Assembly: GCA_963565915.1 (NCBI GenBank)
Contig: OY751490.1
Span: forward strand, 2,108,001 to 2,172,000
Direction: 5' to 3'
Source of the DNA: Entoloma clypeatum
Lineage: Eukaryota; Basidiomycota; Agaricomycetes; Agaricales; Entolomataceae
DNA length: 64,000 nucleotides
The stretch's first letter is position 1. Each line of letters begins with the position of its first letter. Shown here piece by piece: positions 20,143 through 30,839 of this stretch. The notes under the pieces were generated by a model. It was not told where the DNA came from. It saw nothing but the letters and a program-made list of their open reading frames with translations, and made no database searches. A program made the position numbers and the translations under genes.

Positions 20143-21069
20143 TTAGCGTACTATTCTGGGATGGATGCATGTGCGCTCACATCCGCTGTCAACCTCAGGT
20201 CGGATAACCTTTGGTCCTCGTCGTGTTTTGAGCTGGGCTTCTAAGATTGTGGTTTCATCATTCTCGGCATCTTCCTCGGACACCTTCCTAACCCTTCCAG
20301 AGTTCTTCTTCAGCTTGCGGCAGTTGCACGCGATATGGCCTTCTTGGTCACAGTTGAAACACTTGCGACCATCTTTCTTCTTTGGAGCGCTACAGTCTTT
20401 AGCCAGATGACCGAAGCGCTGACAGTTGTAGCAGCGGGCTACTCCTGCTTTGTCGATCTCCATGGCTTTGCCCTGACCACCATAAGTGGTACCTGATCCG
20501 GTGCGCATGTCGCTGCCACCTCGGATGACCAGTGCGTGTCCTTCCATCTGTCGTCCCTTGTTTCGGATCTCCTTTGCGTAATCGGTGTATGTCTTGCCAT
20601 CGCTGGCCACTTGTTCAGAGATTCTGCGGTTGACGTTTTTCTTTAGGATGTATTTCCCAGTTTCTTCGCCAAGGTTTGACAGTCCCAAGAGTTCTTCAAA
20701 TTCATCCAAGAATTCATCAACAGTGCATTTCTCTTGTTTCAGAACTTCGAGTCTCGCTTTGGCAGCGACTGACTTGTTGGCGATGGAGAATCGTGTGGTG
20801 ATATCATCGGAAAAACCTAGCCAGGTGATGTTCTCATTGTCAGCGGTAAGAGCGTCTAACTTGTTGCTGGCCCAGTGTCTGCCGGACCCTTCCATCATGC
20901 GGGATAGTACCGCAAGAATCTTCTGATCGTCTGTGAGGCTCTTTTGGAACCTAATGTATAGTTTGGTGGCTTTCCACCACTCGTCAAAGGTGTATCTGTC
21001 CTGGAACATCCCAGGATCCTTGATGATCTTGGATGTATCCATCGTTTGTACAGCCGGAGCTTCTGCCAT
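20143..21069 (-). CDS. gag: Gag of element C, fused to the start of protease
   Basis: 308 residues, identical in prediction to Gag of B (12230-13156), including the gag-protease fusion and the terminal TAA. The surrounding DNA is nearly identical over about 1.9 kb (offset 7,913). Two CCHC knuckles are present. Because C lacks RT, any movement would have needed proteins from another copy. Confidence 0.78.
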   Translation of the reverse strand: MAEAPAVQTMDTSKIIKDPGMFQDRYTFDEWWKATKLYIRFQKSLTDDQKILAVLSRMMEGSGRHWASNKLDALTADNENITWLGFSDDITTRFSIANKSVAAKARLEVLKQEKCTVDEFLDEFEELLGLSNLGEETGKYILKKNVNRRISEQVASDGKTYTDYAKEIRNKGRQMEGHALVIRGGSDMRTGSGTTYGGQGKAMEIDKAGVARCYNCQRFGHLAKDCSAPKKKDGRKCFNCDQEGHIACNCRKLKKNSGRVRKVSEEDAENDETTILEAQLKTRRGPKVIRPEVDSGCERTCIHPRIVR

Positions 21070-21071
21070 GT

Positions 21072-21860
21072 TTAGAGTCTGCGGAGGAGAAGAGGAGTCG
21101 GGTTGTTGGGATGAAGATGGGGTTCAGGATACAGGTAAGGATTGAAAATGAGTCCCTGTTCTAGGCGTCTGTTCGATATCTGACTGCGCGGAGTCAAAAG
21201 TAAATTCGTCAGGGGACTCGTCAGCGGAATCGGTGGCAAATCGTTCAGAGTATTTTCTCTGTAAATCTCTAAGGAATCTCTGTTCCTGCGCGTCTGTTGG
21301 TCTCGAGAAGGGGTCAAGTCTCTCGTTTTGTGCCCAGCGGTTGTACTCGGTCTGTTGTTCTTCGGTGGTGAAGTGGGCGTAGATCTGCTGCTTTGAGTAA
21401 GACGTGATGATGTGGCTGTGGGACGTCTCGATGTGAGCGTCCTAATCAATCTTCTGATAACGGTTGTCTGGACACCGATAAACTCTCTGATCTCTGTGAT
21501 CCGACCTGTCTGAGGTCCTTCTTGAACGCGAAAACTTTCGAGTTCGTTCTGTCAGGCGTTGTAACGTGCGATCTGGTGTTGCCGAGCAAGATGGATGCTC
21601 TCTGCTATCTCGCCATGGGGGCGATGCTCGTCGTTGTCTAGTTCTTCGTCAAGCACCTGCTGTAGGATGCGACGGATCTCCGATTCGATGTACTGCTGGA
21701 TAAGCGTAAAATCGATACTGTCTCGAGGACTTAGCTCCTCCTGTCGGGCTTCTGGCGTGCTGAATGGGTTACTGGCGAAGTCTTCAAAGAAGCGCGACGT
21801 CTTGACTCGTCTGGTAGTTGCTCTCTTCGCTCTGGGCGAACCTAACGAGATTTAGCAACT
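21072..21860 (-). other. Leader / ORF1-like open frame of element C, with PBS
   Basis: Counterpart of the leader of A and B. It shares with B the extra ATG (complement near 21614). The open frame is broken between about 21450 and 21595. The self-priming PBS TTGCTAAATCT is present on the minus strand next to the LTR. Confidence 0.5.
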
Positions 21861-22056
21861 TGTTATGCTTAACAAACCGTTCCAAGGTTCGGGCAGAGTA
21901 TGCAGGAAAGTGGAAAGGCGAAGAGCAAAGTGAGTCAGACTGGGAACCGAAGGTTGCGAAAGTAGATATTAGACATAGTGAGTTCGTAAGAGGGCGCCGC
22001 GTCGGGCCGATAAGTAAAAGATATGACGTGGTCCTCATACCGTAGAGTCCGTAACA
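21861..22056 (-). repeat. 5' LTR of element C, internally deleted (196 bp)
   Basis: Starts TGTTACGGACTC and ends GCATAACA on the minus strand, but lacks about 200 bp that include the TATA box and the 11-nt self-primer. The join lies at TCACTTT, the base immediately after the predicted primer. The remaining U3 resembles that of B, not that of C's own 3' LTR. Confidence 0.82.
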
Positions 22057-23373
22057 CCAGTGGTGGCCAGATGGAGTGGAGGTGGGGGAAATAAAGAGTG
22101 TGGGAAGGGTTGGCAGTCGACTTATGGTTCGACTTTTGGCAATTGCCAAGCATGCTCGGCAGTCAATGCCAAGCGATGCACATTGTTGAAAATCATGCCC
22201 TTGATGCCCAAACCGTGGCACCACCAGTTCCAAAGATTATTCATAACTTATGTAGAGATACTTGAAAGCAATAGTAAGTATATATACAGTTACATACATT
22301 AGCTATGTCTGGTAGAGAGTCTATGTAGCAGAATGATGTATCAAAACACACTGTAAAGCGTGATAAACAGTGCAGCATGAGTTCCCTTGAACACAAAAAG
22401 CAACATTTCTTACTTCCTCCTTTCCACAACCACATTAGATTACATGTAATATATATATACTATTTAACCATTGCATGTGAACCTATTGAGACCATTCAAA
22501 CACAATTCAAGGACTTCATAAGGTGAATATGAGCAAAATAGGTCGAAAATTTGACCAAAAAATTCTATTTCAGATTTGGATCCTTCACATCCAGGGGATC
22601 TTATAGCACATTAGTTTTTCAAATTTGGTCCAATCCTTGGGGAGATATAGCACTTTCACTGAAATCTGTACATTTCATTATTTCTATTTTATCTAGACAT
22701 CTAAAAACCATACAAGGTGTTTCAGAAGGTGAATACATATCTATTGATGAGTTTTATCACATTGAACTTATTAGACTATGAGGAAGGTATCGCGCACGCC
22801 TGCGCGATGCATTTTGCACGTTGTTTACTATTATTTGGTCAGAGCATGGAACCTCTATAACTTAAAATCCATGGCGAAGTTTCATAAAATAAATACTTAC
22901 TTAATGACATATAATTCCCTCCTACCTAATTGATATAGTATAAACTCTTACTTGTTCCTGTGTAGACATAATAAGCAGATGTGCGATGTTTTTGGGAATT
23001 TGTTTACATGTATTTGACACATTTGATGCGCGCGTGATGCACGTCATCCAATATTGAAACAACACATCCACCCATTGCTGACTCTGCAATGAGGGCACAC
23101 ATGCCAAAAATCATGTGTTTGGATGGTTTAATCATGTGTGAACCTATGTCAACAGCAAATTAACTAAGTAACATGGCTCTTGTGGACAATTTGTGATATT
23201 TGTATGGTTTAACTGAGTCTAACCAACAAATTAACCAAACCAATGAAAGATTAACTGGTTAATGATGGTTTGGTCTGGTTTAGATTTTTTTCTGAAAATT
23301 TCTTAACTGGTTAAGGTTTAGGTTAATGGATTTGGGCTCAATTAACCAAACCAAACCAAACTTTCAAACACTA
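22057..23373 (+). mobile_element. Right part of hAT-like non-autonomous element, copy 1
   Basis: The same order of parts as the complete element at 23664-25851: minisatellite (17885-18175, now separated by element C), a ~600-bp repeat (22510-23100), then a low-complexity tail rich in GGTTTGGTC / ACCAAACC ending in TTTCAAACACTA at 23373. The left terminus was not found. No coding capacity. Confidence 0.5.
22510..23100 (+). repeat. Dispersed ~600-bp repeat, copy 1
   Basis: Diverged copy of 24770-25365. Shared landmarks: AAAATAGGTCGAAAATTTGA, GGTGAATACATAT, GAGGAAGG..CGC..CGCC..GATGCATTTTG, GTTTACTATTATTTGG, and CACCCATTGCTN(A/G)CTC near the end. Non-coding. Confidence 0.75.
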
Positions 23374-23845
23374 CTCAAGTGGGTAACTGGCGCATATGTC
23401 TTCCCATAATCTTTCAGACCCTGGAGAAAACCCAACACTACCAGTTGGGCCTTCTCTTTGCCCACAATGATAGAACCATCAGGGTGGTACTTGTACGCAT
23501 AGCACCAACGCACGCCGATAGCCTTGCGGCCAGGGGATAGTATCGCCAGCTCAAATACCTCACGTTTGACAAGACTATCAAACTCTCGGTGCATCGCAGA
23601 GTCCCAGGTGGCATAATCCGGTCGGGCGAGCGCTTCTCAGGAGTTATCAGGTGGTTTAGAGAGTAGTGTTTGAGGGTTCAACGGGTGGACCGAGACTGGA
23701 CCGGTCTTTCAATCACTCAGAAATATGATAGACCGAGACCGAACCGGGGGGAACCAGTCTCAGCATGTCATTTTGCTTGGACTGGACCGGTCCAAACTGG
23801 ACTAGACTGGTCGTAACTACGGTAATACACTAATAATTTAAAAAC

Positions 23846-24755
23846 ATGTGTTGGGCGCAAGACGACGCCGTTGGGCATGAGTCGAGGCCGTGGGGCGCGA
23901 GTGAGGGGCCATTGGTTGTGAGAGGAGGCTGCTGGATGTGAGAGTGGGCCATTGCGCGCGAGTGGGGAGCGTTGGGCGCAAGAAGGTGCCATTGGGTGTT
24001 AGAGAGGGCTGTTGCACGCTAGTACAGGCCGTTGGGCATGCGAAGGGGCCATTCGGCACAAAGGGAGGGCGCTGGGTGTTAAAGGGCGCTGTTGGGCACA
24101 ATGTTATGGTTGACAAACCCATGCAATGCTTAGGCAGAGAGGCTTAAGTAGCAAAGGCGGATACCAAGATGATTGCTAGATCTGGGGAATACATGCAATG
24201 TATCTACCTTATATATACTAGAAGGTCGAGTCATCTAGATGACTCTAGAGCGGTTCCGGTCTGACTCCAGAAGCGGACCCGGAGTAGGTGTCTATGGTAA
24301 CTGCTGCGGCGTGAGTCAGAGTATCTAAGTATAGTCCAATAAGTAACATGATGTCAAGGATGTGTGAGAGTAACCATCTAGATATGGTAACAATGACCAT
24401 ACTGTAGTGAGTAAGCGGAGGCCGGGGCCCAAATGATGTAAAAGTGAATAGTAAGCCTGAAACCAATAGATAAGATGAAACTGGCCATTAATCAGATAAG
24501 GCCTCTATGTCTTGTATCTTGTCTGAGCGATCAATGCCATGGATAGTGAATCCATAACACACAAGAGGGGCCATTGGGCATGCAGGGAGGCTGTTGGGTG
24601 GTAGAGGGGGCCGTTGGGCACGCAGGGAGGCCGTTGGGTGTTAGAGGGGGCTGTTGGGCACTAGTAGGGGCTGTTGGGCATGCGAGGGGGCCATTGGGCG
24701 TGAAGGGGCATTAGAGGGGGGCGTTGGGCATGAAGGGAGGCTGTTGGGCATTATA
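23846..24755 (+). repeat. G-rich minisatellite, cluster 2, split by a solo LTR
   Basis: Tandem units around GGGGCCGTTGGGC / GAGGGGGCTGTTGGGCAT, at 23846-24101 and 24560-24755. The interruption is the solo LTR 24102-24559; its flanking CACAA repeats show that the cluster was one block before the insertion. Confidence 0.82.
24102..24559 (-). repeat. Solo LTR (458 bp) with CACAA target duplication
   Basis: Minus strand from TGTTATGGATTC to CATAACA, flanked by CACAA at 24097-24101 and 24560-24564. It has TATATATAAGG (complement of about 24208-24218) and AGATCTAGCAA (complement of 24172-24182) at the self-primer position. A relative of the A/B/C family whose internal part was removed by LTR-LTR recombination. 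Confidence 0.88.
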
Positions 24756-24769
24756 GTGGAAGCCCAAGG

Positions 24770-25365
24770 ACTTAATGAGGTGAATAGAAACAAAATAGGT
24801 CGAAAATTTGAGCAAAAACTTTTGTTTCAGCTTTGGATTCTCCTCATTCAGGGGACCTCACAGCACATCTGTTTTTCAAATTTGGTGCATTCATTATGGA
24901 GATATAACACTTTTACTGAAATATGCACATTTCATCATTTCTATCTTATCTAGAGATCTAGAAATTATACAAGCTGTTCAGAAGGTGAATACATATATAT
25001 TGATGAGTTCTATCATGTTAAACTATTATTAGATCATGAGGAAGGCACCGCATGCGCCTGCACAATGCATTTTGTATATTGTTTACTATTATTTGGTGTA
25101 AAGTGTCACATCGCTATATGCTCCAATCCGTGGTGAAAATTCATAAAATAAATACATATTTATTGACATATGATACTCTGCTACATAATTGATATAGTCT
25201 GTAAGCTTACTTCCTCCTGTGTAGCCATATTAAGGAGAAATGCGATGTTTTTTGAGTTTGTTTACATATATTTGACACATTTGATGTGTGTGTGTCGCGC
25301 ATCATCCAACATTGAATTGACGCATCCACCCATTGCTCGCTCCGCAATGAGAGGCACACAGATAT
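24770..25365 (+). repeat. Dispersed ~600-bp repeat, copy 2
   Basis: Homologous to 22510-23100, in the same position relative to the minisatellite, so it is part of the hAT-like family. No conserved ORF between the two copies. Confidence 0.75.
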
Positions 25366-26186
25366 AACAAAAATAACACAGTAATAATAGTACAGATACA
25401 ACAAAAATAGCACTGTAAACACAGATACAAAAAAATAACACTGTAATCATATGTTTTAGCTATGTTTTCACCATGTTTCACTTAATTCTTAACCTTTGTG
25501 ACTCTGAGCAAGAGTTTATATACAAGCTAGAAATGTATTCCACTCAGTTGTAGCTTCAAAACAAGCCTTAGACTGATGAAATTGGACTATGAATATCTAG
25601 AATATTATGCAGATTACTGAAAAATCTCCAAAAAATGTAGAATATTAGGGGGGGGGGGTTGGAGGTGTATGTATCCCAAAGGGCAAAAAGACCGGTCTTT
25701 TTGTGGTCTAAGTCAAAAAAATCTAGACTGAACTGCAGTCTAAATTTTCTAAAAAGTATAGACCTTAGACCGCGGTTCAGTCCAACATGGTCTATTTTTC
25801 AGTTCAGTTCAGTCTGGTTCAGGTCTATGTAGACTGAACCTTCAAACACTATTAGAGAGGTTGAAGGTACGTGGGGAACATATGGGATCTGGAAAAGTAG
25901 CATAATATTTCTGTTCTAGGATGGCGGACAGCTCAAGAGCATAGACATCATCATGGATATCAGAAGATGGAGGAGTGGATGCGAGCAGGGCAAGGAATTC
26001 ATTGTGCACCGCTGGAGCTTTGATTGTAGGCAACTTGGGAGTGGCGAGCGAGTCATCACCCCCAGAATTGAGAGTGATTGTAGGAGGTCGACGGGCATTT
26101 CGCTCTTGGATGGTCTCTGGGATAGAGGGAGGTGCAATATGGGTGTGAGTAGGACAAGGTGACAGTGGAGTAGGGGCAGTCATCAC

Positions 26187-27500
26187 GGATTTAGGGATAG
26201 GCTGATATTTTCAGATATGATTGATAAACAGTACAAATTCTGCAATGCAAAGATAGATGTTTAAAAGAGACTACCAGGCACTGCAATACTGACAGATATT
26301 GGTAAAAATCTGCACAACTATTATTGTTGGTGTAATCTGACAGGTCTATCAGGACAGAGAAAATAACATTAATGACCTTGTTTTTATATATGTCAAGATA
26401 TATCACCATTTTGCTTGTCAGTAACCATATATCAACAACCATCAAGGCTGATATAACAGGACAATCAGATATAATCCAGTCTTAGATGATCAGCTACAAC
26501 AGGTTGCTCAAAATGCAGGATTTCTCAAAACTTGACCAAAATCTGCATTTGACAAGATATAACTTATTGTTGTTTCTGTGCAAGAGGCTGTATATAGATG
26601 AATTATGCCAAGTATCTCATCATGCCTGAGTTTTCATCAATTATGGTTATCTCAATACATACCACTGTTTCTTTCTCTGGTAGTAATAACAACAACTGAT
26701 CAACAGTATAGGCAGACACAAGGTTATTTGGATATAAACAGAAGACAAGAGATGTTGATATAATTAGAATAACAAATTCATACAAGTATACTGTAGTAAG
26801 GTAGAGGCATTGTATATTCATCTAATGTATGAATCTTGAGCATGATTTTACATGACAAACACACTTAAAATCTATTGATTTATTCCATGCCAAATTTTGA
26901 GGAATTGTCCTTCAGAAACAGATTTGCAAGAAACGACGTAGAAGAATTGTTATCAAACACCCAACTGGTTTTCAAGAGACTTCTTAGATAAACTCACAGA
27001 ACATGTAATCCCATTAACTGAGACATGCATGCAGATGGTGTGGCTTGCTTAAGCAGCTTACAAATATGCCAAGTGGTTTGTCACATCAGTCACATCAGCA
27101 GACATTGGATGAATATGCATTGCCTCTACCTTACTACAACTGGGTTTTCATCAGATGTGACACCAAGTGTTCATTATTTCAAGAGTTCAAAATCTGTTAT
27201 GATCTATGACCAAGTGTTCATCAGATGTTTATCCATAACAAACAGTGTATATTTGAGCAATATTTGAGGCACAGTATAGCTAGTTCAATGTTTTCAACTA
27301 TAAATTATAGTTATCTTGATGCACACACAATTCAAAGGGAAAGAAAATTTGATTCATTGTCACATATTTGTGACTCTTTGTGACTATTTCTGGAAGTGTG
27401 GAGTGTGACTGTTATATTGAACCAAAAGTGTCTGGCTCATGAGAGGATGTGATATGTGACTGAACACCCAGTCATAATACTACAATAATGACTTATCTTG
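26187..27500. other. AT-rich non-coding stretch with an imperfect inverted repeat
   Basis: No credible ORF. 26790-26826 and 27102-27139 form an inverted repeat of about 37 bases (GTAGTAAGGTAGAGGCA and its complement) with a 275-base loop. Probably remnants of DNA transposons. Confidence 0.55.
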
Positions 27501-27514
27501 CTATGTTGCCAAAT

Positions 27515-28222
27515 GCTTAGTCACTAACACTTTTGGACAGATGCTAATTTGATGTGGGAATTTTTTTTGGAGTTGACGCCACAGAAATTTTCACCTCCGA
27601 AGAAATCAAAATTTCATCACACTGTGTCTCACATCACAGGCCTGACAGATTGATTGAAATAGTACAGTATGCCAATTTGGCAAGTTGCAAAATTTATACT
27701 ATCACCTGCCCTAGGGTTGGTGTGGCTGTGTCAAAACCTCAATGTCAACAGATTTCTCAGATCACCTTCTGAGCTATTTCCCCAGCCTGATAACAAGCAC
27801 ATCCAAAATTCCTGACTGAATTTCATTTGATTGAACACATAAAATCTGGTCAAACTGTGGCCAATGTTTGAGATCGCTCATATCTGTTGAAAGTGCTCAA
27901 TTTGGACAAGTCATGCTGAATGTCACCTGTCGGTTCTTGCCATGTCAGAGTGTGAACAAACATCATGTGGTTGATAAGGTTATTTAAGTCGACCTCAGCT
28001 GAGTGCAGAATGAGTCAGTGACCTGATGTGACTGCCAATGTTGAGGTTTTGACACAACCACACCAACCCTAGGATAGGTGATAGTATCTCAGTCAATGTT
28101 GACTCCCTTGACAACAACCCTTCCAAATATCCAATTCAAGCATTTTTACCAAGAAATAAGGTCCTGAGTGAAAATTGAGGGTGGGAAATATTTTGTACAA
28201 AGGTGGTGGTGACTAAGCATCC
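27515..28222. repeat. Imperfect inverted-repeat (foldback) segment
   Basis: Core arms 27696-27745 and 28038-28087 are inverted repeats differing at only a few positions (motif CCTAGGGTTGGTGTGG). Weaker outer arms (ATGCTTAGTCAC near 27517 and GTGACTAAGCAT near 28208) extend the symmetry. No ORF of note inside. Confidence 0.6.
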
Positions 28223-28463
28223 AGCACCATCATTGCAAGAGAACCACAGTTCAACAATTGATGAACATCTAGTCTTCTCAGATAGTGTGAAATAAGAAGA
28301 AATAACACTTGGCTGAAAAAATGAGACCTGGATCAGTGAAGACAGCCTTTTATAATCATATCCATATCTGGCAGCAATTTTGTTTTACATCAAGCAACAA
28401 TGTATCTGGAAAAAGCAACATAACGAGGGTAAAGTAGAATGTAAAAGATATTGTGATAGAAAA

Positions 28464-30839
28464 TTAAAGAGGCAAGAACTGGGTGACATCATAATATAAA
28501 AGAGGTGCGGGGTTGAGCACAGGAGGTAAATCAGCTGGTCGAATAAGATTGGCAGAGGTGACAGCATGCAAAAGACAGCGGGGGATGATGGGAGCATGAC
28601 AGAAGCAGTTGTAAAAGCTTTGCGCATAAAATTCAGTAAGAACCCTCTCCAACTCCTGAATGTCGGCCAGGTACCATCAAAGTTTGACGCATTCAATAAT
28701 TGCCGGTTTGGAACCCTTCCATGTCATGACGAGACGTTTCAGAGCATGCAGGAATATGGCCTTCTGCTCCCAGTTAAGGCTTGCTAAACCATTACCTGCT
28801 TGGTCTAGTTTGACGATCAAAAGTGATCCACCATCGGCGCAGTCAGGAAAGCAAGCTGCAACTTGCTTCTGATGATCGGAAGGCTCGCATCCTGACATGC
28901 AAACATCCAATGCAATAAGTTCAAAATGGAAGTTGAGTTCAGCCAACTCCCATAGTATTTCCTGGAATGCCTTGTCACCCAGCAAGCTGAACTTGACACC
29001 ATTCCATTGCACCGTTGCCTCATTGTTATCGTGAACCACAATGCCAGCCACATGCATGCAATCCTGGAGGAACCGGTACATGATATCCCTGAGCTTCTTG
29101 GATTTCGTTTCCCGCAGGCCGGCCGCAGTACTGGAGGAAGAAGACTCATGCTGGCCTTGCTTCAAATACTCCAAACCTGTTATGCTTAACAAACCGTTCC
29201 AAGGTTTGGGCAGAGTATGCAGGAAAGTGGAAAGGCAAAGAGCAAAGTGAATAGTAAGCCTGAAACCAATAGATAAGATGAAACTGGCCATTAATCAGAT
29301 AAGGCCTCTATGTCTTGTATCTTGTCTGAGCGATCAATGCCATGGATAGCGAATCCATAACAAAACCGAGAAGTGCACACCAGTTGTTGTTCGACATAGG
29401 TGTCGCAACATCGTATTCCTCACTGCTCAATCGGTAAAGCAGAACATTCCTATACTTCAGCCAGGCATAGAAATGACTATGTCGTTGTTCATCTGACTTG
29501 ATCACAATAAACGATGCCGGCTCTGGGAAGACATAACCAGTATCCGTCACATTACTGTCGCGGAACAGAGAGGGGTTGCGCATGATGCTGCGGAGTGCAG
29601 CCTGTCCACGCTGGGATCCCTGGTGGGTAGATGGGGCTTTGTGGGTCATCAAACTTATCCCGACCAGCAGGTTGCTGGTGGTCCTTCCCTTTCTTATTAT
29701 TTGCATCTGTCACATGTCTAATTAGCCTCACAAATGGGCGAGAATGGAAAGGAGAGGATGTACATGGCAAGTAAAGTTGTCGCCGCTGTTCCCTTCACTC
29801 CTGTGACAATGTAGGGATAACGGTCAATTCTGCACAAACAATACCGAATGGCTTGGGATATCTGAAATGTCTCTCGACATAATCATGAATAGCCCGGTAT
29901 TTCTCTGGCTTATCAGGCGACCCGTGAAAAATCTAGCAATTTGAAATGCGAACCCCATGCTTTCCAAGAACGAGTCCGGCGATTTCATTCCCCACATCCA
30001 AGTTGTCGAAAGGCACAGCAGTCACGGCATGATCAATCCTTATGCCGGACAACACATGCAAAGGACGCATCAACCAGACAGGGATCCCTGCCCAATAGAG
30101 CTTGTCGCATACATGAAGATCACTTGTGAAGGCTCCCATGACATCCGTGACACGTGTTGGGGGCTCTGACCGTGAGGACATGTCGGGAAGGAATCTTTCG
30201 TGGTAGTCTGCCAGCACGAGAATCTCTGTGATTAGCCATTGCGTTTCCCGTACTCCCACTTACGCGTTGAAGAAATTCAAGATGCTGTCGTAAGAGACAC
30301 AATAACTGTCGCACAAGCTCTATGGCCCCGAATGGCTTTGCACGTGCTAACACTACCCACGCATTGATGACTAGTTGGTTGAGGATGGAGGGATCCAATT
30401 TCCCAATGTTACGAAAAACACCATCTTCAACCATGTGAGACCTGTCAGGGATCAAGGACCCAATGTCCTCAAGGGCACTGGGTAGACGAACACATGCATA
30501 ATGAGGATATTCTGGTATGAAGGGTTGCGGCCAAACGAGCGGGTCATCTTCCCTGAATCGGAAGTTGGACCATTGAAAAACGCAACGGTCACCCCCAACA
30601 GGAGGTATGAAGATACTGTTCGAGTTTGGTGAAGTGATGATATATTTTTGGTTGTTTTCATAATTCTCGAAACGCACAACAGCACCGGCTACGCCATTGG
30701 ATGCACATCTTGCTGGAGGAGACAGTAGTAATGAGTGGAGGGACGGAGGATAAGCAACGGATATACACCCCGTTCCTGCTCTGTGGCAGCGAAGTTTGTG
30801 CTCGGGATGAGGCATCTCGTTTTGGGCAAAAAGAGGCAT
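28464..30839 (-). pseudogene. Unidentified broken gene interrupted by an LTR
   Basis: I do not recognise this protein. A first ORF starts MPLFAQNEMPHPEH (ATG 30839) and runs to about 30262. After a 1-base shift it continues (TQWLITEILVLADYHERFLP..IPVWLMRPLHVLSGIRIDHAV) to a TAG at 29933, reads on in frame past another TGA near 29797, changes frame near 29615, and continues (GYVFPEPASFIVIKSDEQRHSHFYAWLKYRN) into the 185-bp LTR at 29178-29362. Beyond the LTR the frame resumes (LEYLKQGQHESS..DCADGGSLLIVKLDQAG) to a TGA at 28677 (CGA expected) and on to 28464. Excising the LTR plus one target repeat restores the frame (WCALLG-LEYLKQG), so it was coding. Possibly a repeated basidiomycete family; unsure. 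Confidence 0.6.
29178..29362 (-). repeat. Short chimeric LTR (185 bp) with AAACC target duplication
   Basis: Minus strand from TGTTATGGATTC to GCATAACA, flanked by AAACC at 29173-29177 and 29363-29367. The U3 part matches the solo LTR at 24102-24559; the R-U5 part matches elements B/C. The TATA box and self-primer are absent. The join is at TCACTTT. It sits in the coding sequence of the gene 28464-30839. Confidence 0.85.

Larger units (their letters stand above)
18204..22056 (-). mobile_element. Element C: internally deleted Ty3/gypsy, sister of B
   Basis: Minus strand: 5' LTR 21861-22056 (shortened), leader, Gag, protease piece, a deletion joint at 19830/19831, integrase end and chromodomain, ORF4, purine tract, 3' LTR 18204-18592. 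Compared with B about 2.35 kb (RT, RNase H, most of integrase) is missing. The two LTRs have unrelated outer U3 parts, and the flanks (AAGGT and CCAGT) show no target duplication, so C is probably a recombinant of two elements. Confidence 0.85.
23664..25851 (+). mobile_element. hAT-like non-autonomous DNA transposon, complete, copy 2
   Basis: Terminal inverted repeats TAGTGTTTGAGGGTTCA (23664-23680) and its near-perfect complement (25835-25851, one mismatch), flanked by the 8-bp direct repeat TTAGAGAG (23656-23663 and 25852-25859). An 8-bp duplication and TAGTG-type ends fit the hAT superfamily. The interior holds GACCGGTCT-rich DNA, the G-rich minisatellite, a solo LTR, and the ~600-bp dispersed repeat. 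No transposase is present. Confidence 0.75.
23382..26186 (-). pseudogene. Broken copia pol fragment split by the hAT-like element
   Basis: The minus strand carries a copia linker segment (25860-26186) and the start of RT (23382-23655: WDSAMHREFDSLVKREVFEL, GVRWCYAYKY, GKTYAPVTHLSS). The two pieces are separated by the 2,188-bp insertion 23664-25851. Removing it together with one copy of the 8-bp target duplication restores a continuous reading frame across the joint, with one TGA where CGA is expected. The RT end is cut by the right end of element copy 1 at 23373. Not functional. Confidence 0.75.

Noticed and set aside
18199..22061. Target-site duplication around element C
   Set aside because: The flanking pentamers AAGGT and CCAGT do not match; the element is better explained as a recombinant.
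22057..22300. Coding sequence next to element C
   Set aside because: Short ORFs here have no features, and the DNA fits into the interior of the hAT-like repeat family.
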